DNA from: Prevotellaceae bacterium UBA2448
GTDB lineage: Bacteria > Bacteroidota > Bacteroidia > Bacteroidales > Bacteroidaceae
Reading direction: 5' to 3'
Assembly (NCBI GenBank): GCA_002342585.1
Contig: DDQG01000006.1
Span: 17,523 to 81,522, forward strand
Length of the DNA stretch: 64,000 nt
The notes below the pieces were generated by a model that did no database searches, was not told the origin of the DNA, and was given only the letters and a program-made list of their open reading frames with translations. Position numbers and translations under genes: made by a program. How positions within the stretch are numbered: the stretch's first letter is position 1; each line of letters starts with the position of its first letter. Positions 53,041 to 60,368 of this stretch are shown here, piece by piece.

Positions 53041-54174
53041 AAACGTAACATTGTAATCACAGGCGGTGCCGGATTCATCGGTAGTCATGTAGTTCGCCTT
53101 TTTGTAAACAAGTATCCAGACTATAAGATTATCAATCTTGATAAACTCACATACGCTGGTAACCTCGCAAATCTTAAGGATATTGAGGATAAACCAAACT
53201 ATAAGTTTGTCAAGATGGATATTTGCGATTTTGATGCTTTCTACAAACTTATGCAGGATGAAAACATCGATGGAATCATACATCTTGCTGCAGAAAGTCA
53301 TGTGGATCGTAGCATCAAAGACCCATTTACTTTTGCTCGTACAAACGTGATGGGAACACTCTCTCTCCTTCAGGCAGCAAAACTCTATTGGGAAAGTCTT
53401 CCTGAGAAATATGAAGGTAAGCGCTTCTATCACATTTCTACTGATGAAGTATATGGAGCTCTTTCTATGACTAACCCAGAGGGAATTCCGTCTCCGTTCA
53501 CTACACAGGCATCCAGTGCTGAGCATCATGCAGCTTACGGAAAAGATTTCTTCCTTGAGACTACAAAGTACAATCCTCATTCTCCATATTCTGCCAGCAA
53601 GGCATCAAGCGACCATTTCGTTCGTGCTTTCCACGACACTTATGGAATGCCTACCATAGTTACTAACTGTTCAAACAACTACGGACCTTATCAGTTCCCT
53701 GAAAAACTGATTCCACTTTTCATTAATAATATCCGCAACCGCAAACCACTCCCTGTGTATGGAAAAGGCGAGAACGTGCGCGACTGGCTCTATGTTGTAG
53801 ATCATGCACGCGCTATCGACACAATTTTCCACAATGGTAAGATTGCTGAGACATACAATATTGGCGGTTTCAACGAGTGGAAGAATATTGACATTATAAA
53901 AGTTGTAATCAAGACAGTTGACCGTCTGTTGGGCAGAAAAGAAGGCGAAGATCTTGACCTCATTACTTATGTGACCGACCGACTTGGACATGATGCACGT
54001 TATGCTATCGATTCCAGAAAACTGCAGAAAGAACTCGGTTGGGAACCGTCACTTCAGTTTGAGGAAGGCATCGAGAAAACTGTTCGTTGGTATCTTGACA
54101 ACGAAGAGTGGCTTAATAACATCACCTCTGGCGAGTATGAAAAATACTACGAGAGCATGTATAAAGACAGATAA
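53038..54174 (+). CDS. rfbB: dTDP-glucose 4,6-dehydratase
   Basis: A 378-residue NAD-dependent dehydratase, second step of dTDP-rhamnose synthesis. NAD binding is GGAGFIGSH, HISTDEVYG carries the Thr/Asp/Glu catalytic residues, and YSASKASSD holds the Tyr-Lys pair. It stands apart from rfbA, rfbC and rfbD, none of which are in the window. It provides an activated deoxysugar for surface glycans. A strong terminator follows. Confidence 0.95.
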   Translation: MKRNIVITGGAGFIGSHVVRLFVNKYPDYKIINLDKLTYAGNLANLKDIEDKPNYKFVKMDICDFDAFYKLMQDENIDGIIHLAAESHVDRSIKDPFTFARTNVMGTLSLLQAAKLYWESLPEKYEGKRFYHISTDEVYGALSMTNPEGIPSPFTTQASSAEHHAAYGKDFFLETTKYNPHSPYSASKASSDHFVRAFHDTYGMPTIVTNCSNNYGPYQFPEKLIPLFINNIRNRKPLPVYGKGENVRDWLYVVDHARAIDTIFHNGKIAETYNIGGFNEWKNIDIIKVVIKTVDRLLGRKEGEDLDLITYVTDRLGHDARYAIDSRKLQKELGWEPSLQFEEGIEKTVRWYLDNEEWLNNITSGEYEKYYESMYKDR

Positions 54175-54198
54175 AAACTCTTTGTATTAGGTAAAATA

Positions 54199-54236
54199 AA
54201 AGCGATGTGGTTAGTTCCACATCGCTTTGTTTTTTT
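54199..54236. terminator. bidirectional terminator after rfbB
   Basis: AAAGCGATGTGG (54199-54210) and its exact complement (54217-54228) form a 12-bp stem with a 6-nt loop, followed by TTGTTTTTTT-type sequence. The A-rich left side gives T on the minus strand, so it also ends the DUF2795 transcript. Confidence 0.88.
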
Positions 54237-54456
54237 AATATTCTTCCTCGTCCCAGAGGAAATCTTCTTTTGATGGATAGTCTGGCCAAATTTCTTCGAT
54301 TGATTCGTAAACATCGCCTTCATCTTCAATTTCCTCAAGATTCTCGATGACCTCTAGAGGGGCTCCCGAACGGGTAGCATAGTCAATGAGTTCTTCTTTG
54401 GTTGCTGGCCATGGTGCATCCTCCAAGTTTGTAGCAAGTTCAAGTGTCCAATACAT
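54235..54456 (-). CDS. DUF2795 small acidic protein
   Basis: A 73-residue very acidic protein. WTLELATNLEDAPWPATKEELIDYA is followed by SGAPLEVIENLEEIEDE, the DUF2795 pattern; the C-terminus adds IEEIWPDYPSKEDFLWDEEEY. Family members are small conserved Bacteroidetes proteins of unknown function. It has its own promoter-like element and ends at the shared terminator. Confidence 0.85.
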   Translation of the reverse strand: MYWTLELATNLEDAPWPATKEELIDYATRSGAPLEVIENLEEIEDEGDVYESIEEIWPDYPSKEDFLWDEEEY

Positions 54457-54524
54457 AATAGAAAATATATTTTAAGTGATTATAATCTTGTTATTTGCCT
54501 ATTCCTCTTTCTTGAAAAGGCGCG

Positions 54525-54556
54525 CGAAGGTACAAATTATTATTATTCCTTCCAAA
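54525..54556 (-). promoter_or_regulatory. promoter for the DUF2795 gene
   Basis: On the minus strand TTTG (54556-54553), 20 nt, TACCTTCG (54532-54525); the second box has one change from TAnnTTTG. It overlaps the end of the adenosyltransferase gene. Confidence 0.5.
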
Positions 54557-55091
54557 TAATATCTTCTATTTTGTTGTCTTGGTTCAGTTTTCTGGCGAGC
54601 AGGAAAAAATAATCGCTCAGTCGGTTTACGTATGCCAGCACATTTTCATCTACATTTCCACCACTTTCTGTCAGACGTATGATGCAGCGTTCAGCTCTGC
54701 GGCATATTGTTCGGCATACATTGCAAACGGCTGCTGCGCGACTGCCCCCGGGTAGGATGAATACTTTGAGAGGCGGAAGCAGACTGTCGATACGGTCTAT
54801 TTCCTTTTCTATATCCGTTACCACCTCATGCGAAATGATGAGGCTGCTTCTCATGGCTGTCTTAGATGTGTCTGTAGCGAGATGTCCGCCTACAACAAAC
54901 AACTTATTCTGTATGCAGCGAAGTGTGTCAACGTCCTGCTTGTCTGTACAATAAGTAATGAGTAGTCCAATCTCACTGTTTAGTTCGTCGATGGTGCCAT
55001 AGCTTTCTATGCGGTCGCAGCACTTTGATGCCCGTTCTCCGCCAACCAGACTGGTCGTTCCTTTGTCGCCTGTTTTGGTGTAGATTTTCAT
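54543..55091 (-). CDS. PduO-type ATP:corrinoid adenosyltransferase
   Basis: A 182-residue enzyme that attaches the adenosyl group to cob(I)alamin. The ATP-binding start YTKTGDKGTTSLVGGERASK, FILPGGSRAAAVCNVCR, TICRRAERC and YVNRLSDYFFLLARKLNQ are the PduO signatures. Adenosylcobalamin serves methylmalonyl-CoA mutase in the succinate-propionate pathway of Bacteroidales. It overlaps the 139-residue gene by 4 nt. Confidence 0.95.
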   Translation of the reverse strand: MKIYTKTGDKGTTSLVGGERASKCCDRIESYGTIDELNSEIGLLITYCTDKQDVDTLRCIQNKLFVVGGHLATDTSKTAMRSSLIISHEVVTDIEKEIDRIDSLLPPLKVFILPGGSRAAAVCNVCRTICRRAERCIIRLTESGGNVDENVLAYVNRLSDYFFLLARKLNQDNKIEDIIWKE

Positions 55092-55507
55092 AGTATATAA
55101 TTTTGCTTTATTCGTTTAGTGTCGAAAAGAACAAGTCCGCGATGTCGCATATCAAAAGTGATGCGTGCATGAGGGCTGTTCAATACATACTGCCATAGAG
55201 TTTCGTTCTTTCCCGATATGTCCTCAATGACCATTACTGTTTCAGAGTCTGCAGCCTTTTCTGCTTCGTGGTATTCGTCAACTGAATGAATCACTATCAC
55301 CTCTGGGTGCCACAACCTGATACGGTATAACTGTCGTTCTGCCTTCGTTCGTAGTCCTTGTTCTTCGTATGCGTAATAGTGTAGATTTTCGAATAAAACG
55401 TCACGTATCAGTTCGTAGTCGGTAGGTGATTGTATACCGAAACCGTGACGATGCCACCATCGTGGTAATGCAGTCGTATAATTATATAATGTTCGCGAGA
55501 GTGACAA
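55088..55507 (-). CDS. shortened relative of a Bacteroidetes methyltransferase family
   Basis: A 139-residue protein. The N-terminus (ALPRWWHRHGFGIQSPTDYELIRDVL, then YYAYEEQGL) and C-terminus (RGLVLFDTKRIKQNYIL) resemble, from memory, a Bacteroidetes class I methyltransferase-like family of about 230-250 residues, but the central SAM-binding Rossmann region is absent. No frameshift is evident within the frame. It may be an internally deleted but still expressed derivative; catalytic activity is unlikely. A TATCTTTG element (55543-55536, minus) lies 29 nt upstream. It is coupled to the adenosyltransferase gene by a 4-nt overlap. Confidence 0.55.
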   Translation of the reverse strand: MSLSRTLYNYTTALPRWWHRHGFGIQSPTDYELIRDVLFENLHYYAYEEQGLRTKAERQLYRIRLWHPEVIVIHSVDEYHEAEKAADSETVMVIEDISGKNETLWQYVLNSPHARITFDMRHRGLVLFDTKRIKQNYIL

Positions 55508-55586
55508 GTCGGTTAGTTTTTATTAAATTCTTTTGCAAAGATAGTTTTTTATTGTGTAAAATGCAGAAGTTAAATTGTAAAAGTTT

Positions 55587-55594
55587 TATCTTTG
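55587..55594 (+). promoter_or_regulatory. -7 element for the AAA/DUF4435 pair
   Basis: TATCTTTG fits TAnnTTTG and lies 19 nt before the ATPase start codon. No well-placed TTTG -33 box is visible. Confidence 0.45.
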
Positions 55595-55613
55595 CCACAA
55601 ATAAATCTGACTT

Positions 55614-56441
55614 ATGGGAAAGACAGCACAGTACATCAAGAGTATTGATATCGAAGCTCTATGGAAGGGTGGCAAGCACATCACGTGGCAGTTGCAACCC
55701 GATGTGAACATTCTGAGTGGCATCAACGGAGTAGGGAAGAGTACCATCATAAACCACTCTGCTTCTATGCTTGATATGATTGACAAAGGGGAACTCAGTG
55801 CAGGTAAAGTGGCACAGGGAGTTTCCATAGAATTATATCCAGCCGATGCGACGAGCATTAAGTTTGACGTAATACGTTCGTTCGATCGTCCTTTGCTACA
55901 TAGCGATTTGCTTGAAAAACTCTCTGATTCACGTGTGACCACCGAACTGGATTGGCAGATATATAAATTGCAAAAACGCTATTTGGACTACCAGGTTAAT
56001 ATCGGAAACCGCATCATTGAACTGCTTACGTCGGGCGATGCTGCAGACCAGTCGTTGGCAGCTCAAGTCGGAGCTCCGAAGGCAGAGTTTCAGGACACCA
56101 TCGACGAACTATTTCATGATACAGGTAAGACGATAGACCGTAAGAGTAATGAGATACAGTTCTTCCAGCGTGGTGAGATCATCACTCCTTACCAGCTCTC
56201 AAGTGGTGAAAAACAGATGCTCGTCATTTTGCTTACTGCCTTGGTCGAAAATCAAGAACACTATGCCCTGCTGATGGACGAACCGGAGATATCGCTTCAC
56301 ATTGAGTGGCAACAAAAACTGATTAGTCTCATTCGGAAGATAAACCCCAACGCACAGATAATCCTTTCCACCCATTCGCCTGCACTCATCATGGACGGAT
56401 GGATGGGTAATGTAACCGAAGTGAACGAAATCACCCAATAG
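55614..56441 (+). CDS. AAA/ABC-type ATPase paired with DUF4435
   Basis: A 275-residue cytoplasmic ATPase of the OLD/RecF-like ABC class. Walker A is GINGVGKST (36-44), ABC signature LSSGEKQ (195-201), Walker B ALLMDEPE (218-225), and H-loop STHSP (252-256). A short middle section (about 95-185) replaces the long coiled coils of SMC-type relatives. It is followed after 26 nt by a DUF4435 gene. The ATPase plus DUF4435/TOPRIM arrangement is that of AriA-AriB in the PARIS anti-phage system and of OLD nucleases, although this ATPase is small. A conserved housekeeping role is the alternative. Confidence 0.85.
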   Translation: MGKTAQYIKSIDIEALWKGGKHITWQLQPDVNILSGINGVGKSTIINHSASMLDMIDKGELSAGKVAQGVSIELYPADATSIKFDVIRSFDRPLLHSDLLEKLSDSRVTTELDWQIYKLQKRYLDYQVNIGNRIIELLTSGDAADQSLAAQVGAPKAEFQDTIDELFHDTGKTIDRKSNEIQFFQRGEIITPYQLSSGEKQMLVILLTALVENQEHYALLMDEPEISLHIEWQQKLISLIRKINPNAQIILSTHSPALIMDGWMGNVTEVNEITQ

Positions 56442-56467
56442 GTTTTTACGCACAAACGCTTAGAAGT

Positions 56468-57460
56468 ATGCAAACCTTAACCTCAAATTTGAATAGCCAT
56501 TATTTTCAGGCAGCCAACCAACTGCAGAAACGACGTAGGAAGCGCATCATAGTTTATGTAGAGAGCTATGATGATATATTCTTCTGGCGTAATGTGTTGG
56601 ACGACTTTGAAAACGATGAGCGAGAGTTTGAGGTTATGCTGCCCTCGCGTAGTAACTTGTCGAGAGGTAAGAAGACAGTACTTATGAACACTCTGGGACA
56701 ACACCTCGGACAGTATATGATTGCCTGTGTCGATGCCGACTTGGACTATCTGCTTCAGGGAAGAACCAATTCTTCGCAGGCAATGCTTGGCAATCCCTAC
56801 GTTATTCACACCTATGCCTACAGCATTGAAAGCCTTCAGTGTTATGCACCTTCGCTTCATACCGTATGTGTGATGGCAACACTCAACGACCGTAATGTGT
56901 TCGATTTTGAGGCATATCTTCTCAAATACTCCGAGGCTGTTTACGAATTGTTTGTTTGGGCAATATGGCTCTATCGTCAGACGCGTTTCTCGGAACTTCC
57001 CCTTAACACTCTTAATAATTTAATAAGTGTAGAAAGGGTGAATGTGTTTAATCCAGATGAGGCTATAGAACGCACTCGCCATCAGGTGAACCGTAAAGTG
57101 TCCTGGATGCAGCGCCATTATCCTGAGGCAAAGGGAGAACTGCGTCCACTTAAGGAAGAACTGGCTTCGCTCGGACTCAATCCGCAGAACACCTATATGT
57201 ACATTCAAGGTCACCATCTGCTTGATAACGTATTAGGCGCGGTACTTGACCCTGTGTGCAACATACTGCGACGCGAACGCGAAAAAGAAATAAAACACCT
57301 TGCAGGCAAGAAGCAACAACAAATGGACAATGAACTCGCATGTTATCAGCATTCACAATGCCCTGTAGAAACTATGGTGCATAGAAATACTGATTTCAGA
57401 GATTGTCCTGCCTTTTCTCAAATTGTTGCCAGCATAGAAAAATTGTTAACAAAACTCTGA
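56468..57460 (+). CDS. DUF4435 (TOPRIM-like) protein
   Basis: A 330-residue protein. The N-terminal part has the TOPRIM-like pattern: IIVYVESYDDIFFWRNVL with Glu32, then IACVDADLDYLL with Asp89 and Asp91, matching the acidic residues that bind metal in TOPRIM nucleases. The C-terminal half is helical and unassigned. In PARIS systems the DUF4435 partner is the toxic nuclease released by the ATPase. Here the pair is isolated between metabolic genes, with no other defence gene nearby, so nuclease function is inferred only from the family. Confidence 0.82.
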   Translation: MQTLTSNLNSHYFQAANQLQKRRRKRIIVYVESYDDIFFWRNVLDDFENDEREFEVMLPSRSNLSRGKKTVLMNTLGQHLGQYMIACVDADLDYLLQGRTNSSQAMLGNPYVIHTYAYSIESLQCYAPSLHTVCVMATLNDRNVFDFEAYLLKYSEAVYELFVWAIWLYRQTRFSELPLNTLNNLISVERVNVFNPDEAIERTRHQVNRKVSWMQRHYPEAKGELRPLKEELASLGLNPQNTYMYIQGHHLLDNVLGAVLDPVCNILRREREKEIKHLAGKKQQQMDNELACYQHSQCPVETMVHRNTDFRDCPAFSQIVASIEKLLTKL

Positions 57461-57601
57461 TTATTATAGGGTAAACTTATACATTTAGGTGGATAAACTA
57501 CCAAAACCACTGATTTTTAGTGTTTAGAATATTTTTCTTCTATTTTTTGTTTGAGATATGAAAATGGAATATCTATTTTTGTGATAAATTTTAAAACCAA
57601 A

Positions 57602-58510
57602 ATGGAGAGGGAGGGACAAATTAAGATTGATACCATTGAGGATTTAAACCAATTATTCAAAATTGATTCGAAGTGCCAGCAGGTATCACTAATTGATGTA
57701 ACATCTAAGCCAGTATTACCTAAAGCAGATGAAATCCAGATAGGTTTTTATGCTGTTTATGTAAAGGTTCCGAGCGAGGATCAGGTGCAGGTGGGTAAGA
57801 TGCAGAATGATGATGCTGTGGCTGATGTGACGATGTTGGCTCCTGGTACTACGGTACGTGAGGTAATCTCCGAGCTAAGAGACTACAAACAGATTATTGG
57901 TTTGTTCTTCTCTCCGGATCTTATAGCTGCTTCTACATTTGGAAGACATTTCAGTGAATACACATTCTTTCAATACAACCACGAAGAGTCGTTGTTGTTG
58001 GGCGATAAAGAAAAAGATATAATTCTTGCGATTTTCAGAAGAATTCAAACAGAGTTGCAAGGTGAAGAGGATAGAAACACGCTACATATTCTGACTGATC
58101 AGGTAAAGCTGGTGTTGGACTATTGTCTGCGCTTCTACGACAGACAGTTCAACAACCGCCATAATCAGAATTACCAGATTGCACAACAGTTCCTGCAGAA
58201 CATCAATCTGTATTTCAACAATGGCACGGCAAAACAAATGGGAGTTCCTACAATCAGCTATTTTGCTGATTTGGCTCACACCTCACCAGGTTACTTCAGC
58301 GACATAATTAAGAAAGAAACTGGCGTAAACATAAAAAAATACATTCAGTACAAAATCATTGAGGCGGCAAAGCAACTGCTCGCGGCTACCAACAAGCCAA
58401 TCAATGAAATATCAGAGTGGCTCGGCTTTAAATATCCACAACACTTCACAAGACTGTTTAAAAACGAAGCGGGCATGTCGCCACGTAACTATAGAAAACA
58501 AAGAAAGTAA
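57602..58510 (+). CDS. AraC-family transcriptional regulator
   Basis: A 302-residue regulator. The N-terminal 190 residues form an unassigned sensing domain; the C-terminal 100 residues are an AraC double helix-turn-helix (YFADLAHTSPGYFSDIIKKETG and INEISEWLGFKYPQHFTRLFK). I chose ATG 57602; the frame could start at a TTG at 57551. It is alone between the DUF4435 gene and the Lrp gene, with a terminator after it. Its targets are not evident. Confidence 0.9.
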   Translation: MEREGQIKIDTIEDLNQLFKIDSKCQQVSLIDVTSKPVLPKADEIQIGFYAVYVKVPSEDQVQVGKMQNDDAVADVTMLAPGTTVREVISELRDYKQIIGLFFSPDLIAASTFGRHFSEYTFFQYNHEESLLLGDKEKDIILAIFRRIQTELQGEEDRNTLHILTDQVKLVLDYCLRFYDRQFNNRHNQNYQIAQQFLQNINLYFNNGTAKQMGVPTISYFADLAHTSPGYFSDIIKKETGVNIKKYIQYKIIEAAKQLLAATNKPINEISEWLGFKYPQHFTRLFKNEAGMSPRNYRKQRK

Positions 58511-58573
58511 AATTCTTTTTCATAACTCCATCATTAAATACATAGTTATTATTAATTTATCGTATTTAATTGG

Positions 58574-58610
58574 CCTCAAGTATATGTGAATATGCTTGAG
58601 GTATTTTTTT
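58574..58610 (+). terminator. intrinsic terminator after the AraC gene
   Basis: CCTCAAGTATAT (58574-58585) pairs with ATATGCTTGAGG (58590-58601), one wobble, 4-nt loop, followed by TATTTTTTT. Confidence 0.85.
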
Positions 58611-58685
58611 GTTAGATTGTCAGTTATTTTTTGTTTGTATGTTATATTTTTTACGTTTTTCTTTTCACTTTTAAACTGAAATGTC

Positions 58686-58693
58686 TAACTTTG
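58686..58693 (+). promoter_or_regulatory. -7 element for the Lrp gene
   Basis: TAACTTTG lies 22 nt before the start codon. The -33 region is T-rich without a clean TTTG. Confidence 0.45.
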
Positions 58694-58715
58694 CTGACAA
58701 ATTGTAATTAATGCT

Positions 58716-59237
58716 ATGGAAAAGATTGACAAGCTTGACAAGCAAATAATGGAGATTATCTCCAGCAATGCCCGTATCCCATTCAAAGATGTGGCTGCCG
58801 TATGCGGAGTGTCACGTGCTGCTATCCACCAGCGTGTGCAGCGTCTGATTGACATGAACGTAATCACAGGTTCCGGTTATCATATCAGTCCCAAGAGTCT
58901 GGGCTACAAGACATGTACCTACGTAGGTATAAAACTCGAAAAGGGTTCGATGTATGCACGTGTGGTTGACGAACTTAAACTCATTCCCGAAGTGGTTGAG
59001 TGCCACTATACTACAGGTCCTTACACCATGATGATTAAGCTCTATGCTCGCGACAACGAACAACTCATGGAACTTCTGAACCGTAAGATTCAGGGCATTC
59101 ATGGTGTCGATTCTACCGAAACCCTTATATCGCTCGACCAGAGCATCAAGAAACAGGTGCCTATCAACGTTGAGGAAATTGATGCCAAGCCGGTTAAAGG
59201 GGGTAGGGCAAAGATTATTTTGAGTGAAGACGAATAA
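58716..59237 (+). CDS. Lrp/AsnC-family transcriptional regulator
   Basis: A 173-residue regulator: an N-terminal helix-turn-helix (IPFKDVAAVCGVSRAAIHQRVQRL, residues 21-44) and a C-terminal RAM ligand domain (CTYVGIKLEKG; PEVVECHYTTGPYTMMIKLYA). Lrp proteins sense amino acids. A 20-residue charged tail extends beyond the usual end. It is followed after 21 nt by a 64-residue protein that probably shares its transcript. Confidence 0.93.
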   Translation: MEKIDKLDKQIMEIISSNARIPFKDVAAVCGVSRAAIHQRVQRLIDMNVITGSGYHISPKSLGYKTCTYVGIKLEKGSMYARVVDELKLIPEVVECHYTTGPYTMMIKLYARDNEQLMELLNRKIQGIHGVDSTETLISLDQSIKKQVPINVEEIDAKPVKGGRAKIILSEDE

Positions 59238-59258
59238 ATCGGATATTCTGATTGCACG

Positions 59259-59453
59259 ATGAGTGACGGAAACTTCAACCGGCAGCTGTTGCCCAAGACC
59301 GAACTCTCCTCGGGATTGCGTGCTGGAAAGGCTATGATGCGAACAAAAGCAGAGGAGGCTTTCGATGCAACGATTAAACAATTTTTCCCGATGGAATCGC
59401 AAAGTAAAATAGACGAAATAAAGTCATACTTTATGCAAATGCTGAGAAATTAG
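59259..59453 (+). CDS. small uncharacterised protein
   Basis: A 64-residue basic-helical protein (NFNRQLLPKTELSSGLRAG, KAMMRTKAEEAFDATIKQFF). I recall similar short proteins in Bacteroidales, but no function. Support comes from its tight spacing after the Lrp gene, an ATG start and a terminator that begins in its last codons. No signal peptide or membrane segment. Confidence 0.7.
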   Translation: MSDGNFNRQLLPKTELSSGLRAGKAMMRTKAEEAFDATIKQFFPMESQSKIDEIKSYFMQMLRN

Positions 59454-59474
59454 AACGTTTCTCAGCATTTTCTT
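59437..59474 (+). terminator. intrinsic terminator after the Lrp gene pair
   Basis: AAATGCTGAGAAA (59437-59449) and its exact complement (59458-59470) form a 13-bp stem with an 8-nt loop holding the stop codon, followed by a T-rich tract. Confidence 0.85.
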
Positions 59475-59482
59475 TCTTTTCA

Positions 59483-59514
59483 TTTGGAATAGTAAAACAA
59501 AAAAATTATTTTTG
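59483..59514 (+). promoter_or_regulatory. promoter for frdCAB
   Basis: TTTG (59483-59486), 20 nt, TATTTTTG (59507-59514). Predicted start near 59521 gives a leader of about 110 nt before frdC. Confidence 0.75.
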
Positions 59515-59631
59515 CACACTTTTGGACGGACTCGTCAATTTTTCATTTGACAAATTATCCGTTACTCCAATATGTAAACTAAAAAACAAACTAAATATTA
59601 ATCAATTAAATTCAACTAAATTCAACATTTT

Positions 59632-60348
59632 ATGTGGTTATGTAACTCTTCAATCGGAAGAAAAGTAGTCATGTCTGTAACAGGCTTGGCGCTTGTACTC
59701 TTCCTGACGTTCCATGCATGCATGAACGTAGTGGCACTCTTCAGTGCAGAGGCGTACAACCAGATTTGTGAATTGCTCGGCTCCAACTGGTATGCTCTTG
59801 TAGCTACTGCCGGTTTGGGCGCACTCGTAGTTATTCACATCATCTACGCCTTCATCCTTACAATCCAAAACCGTAAGGCTCGTGGCAACAACCGCTACGA
59901 CAAGACAGACACTCCTGAGAAGGTAGAGTGGGCAAGTCAGAACATGTTCGCACTCGGAGTAATCATCGTACTCGGTTTGGCTCTCCACCTCTTCAACTTC
60001 TGGTACAACATGATGTTTGCCGAATTGGCAGGCACTACAAGCCAGATAGCTTCTCCTACTGACGGATTCGAGTGGATTGTGTACACATTCTCAAATCCAG
60101 TTTACGTAGTTCTCTATGTAATCTGGCTTTGTGCTATCTGGTTCCACCTCACTCACGGCATCTGGTCTTCTATGCAGACACTTGGTTGGAGCGGACACAT
60201 CTGGTTCAACCGTTGGAAATGCATCAGCCAGGTATGGGCTACAATCATCATGGCAATGTTCCTTATTGTTGCTCTTGCATTTGCATTATGTCCTGACTGC
60301 CTTGGCGGCCTCGACGGCAGAGTAGTTCCATTTGAAATGGCATTCTAA
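59632..60348 (+). CDS. frdC: fumarate reductase/succinate dehydrogenase cytochrome b subunit
   Basis: A 238-residue membrane anchor with five helices that binds haem b and quinone. SSIGRKVVMSVTGLALVLFLTF is the family opening, and conserved histidines lie in LTFHACMNV, LVVIHIIYAF, GLALHLFNFWYN and LTHGIWSSMQ. It belongs to the Bacteroides/Wolinella type of complex with one large anchor. It passes electrons between menaquinone and the FrdAB subunits. First gene of the operon; codon use is strongly biased, indicating high expression. Confidence 0.95.
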   Translation: MWLCNSSIGRKVVMSVTGLALVLFLTFHACMNVVALFSAEAYNQICELLGSNWYALVATAGLGALVVIHIIYAFILTIQNRKARGNNRYDKTDTPEKVEWASQNMFALGVIIVLGLALHLFNFWYNMMFAELAGTTSQIASPTDGFEWIVYTFSNPVYVVLYVIWLCAIWFHLTHGIWSSMQTLGWSGHIWFNRWKCISQVWATIIMAMFLIVALAFALCPDCLGGLDGRVVPFEMAF

Positions 60349-60368
60349 TCAACTAAAAACACACAATT

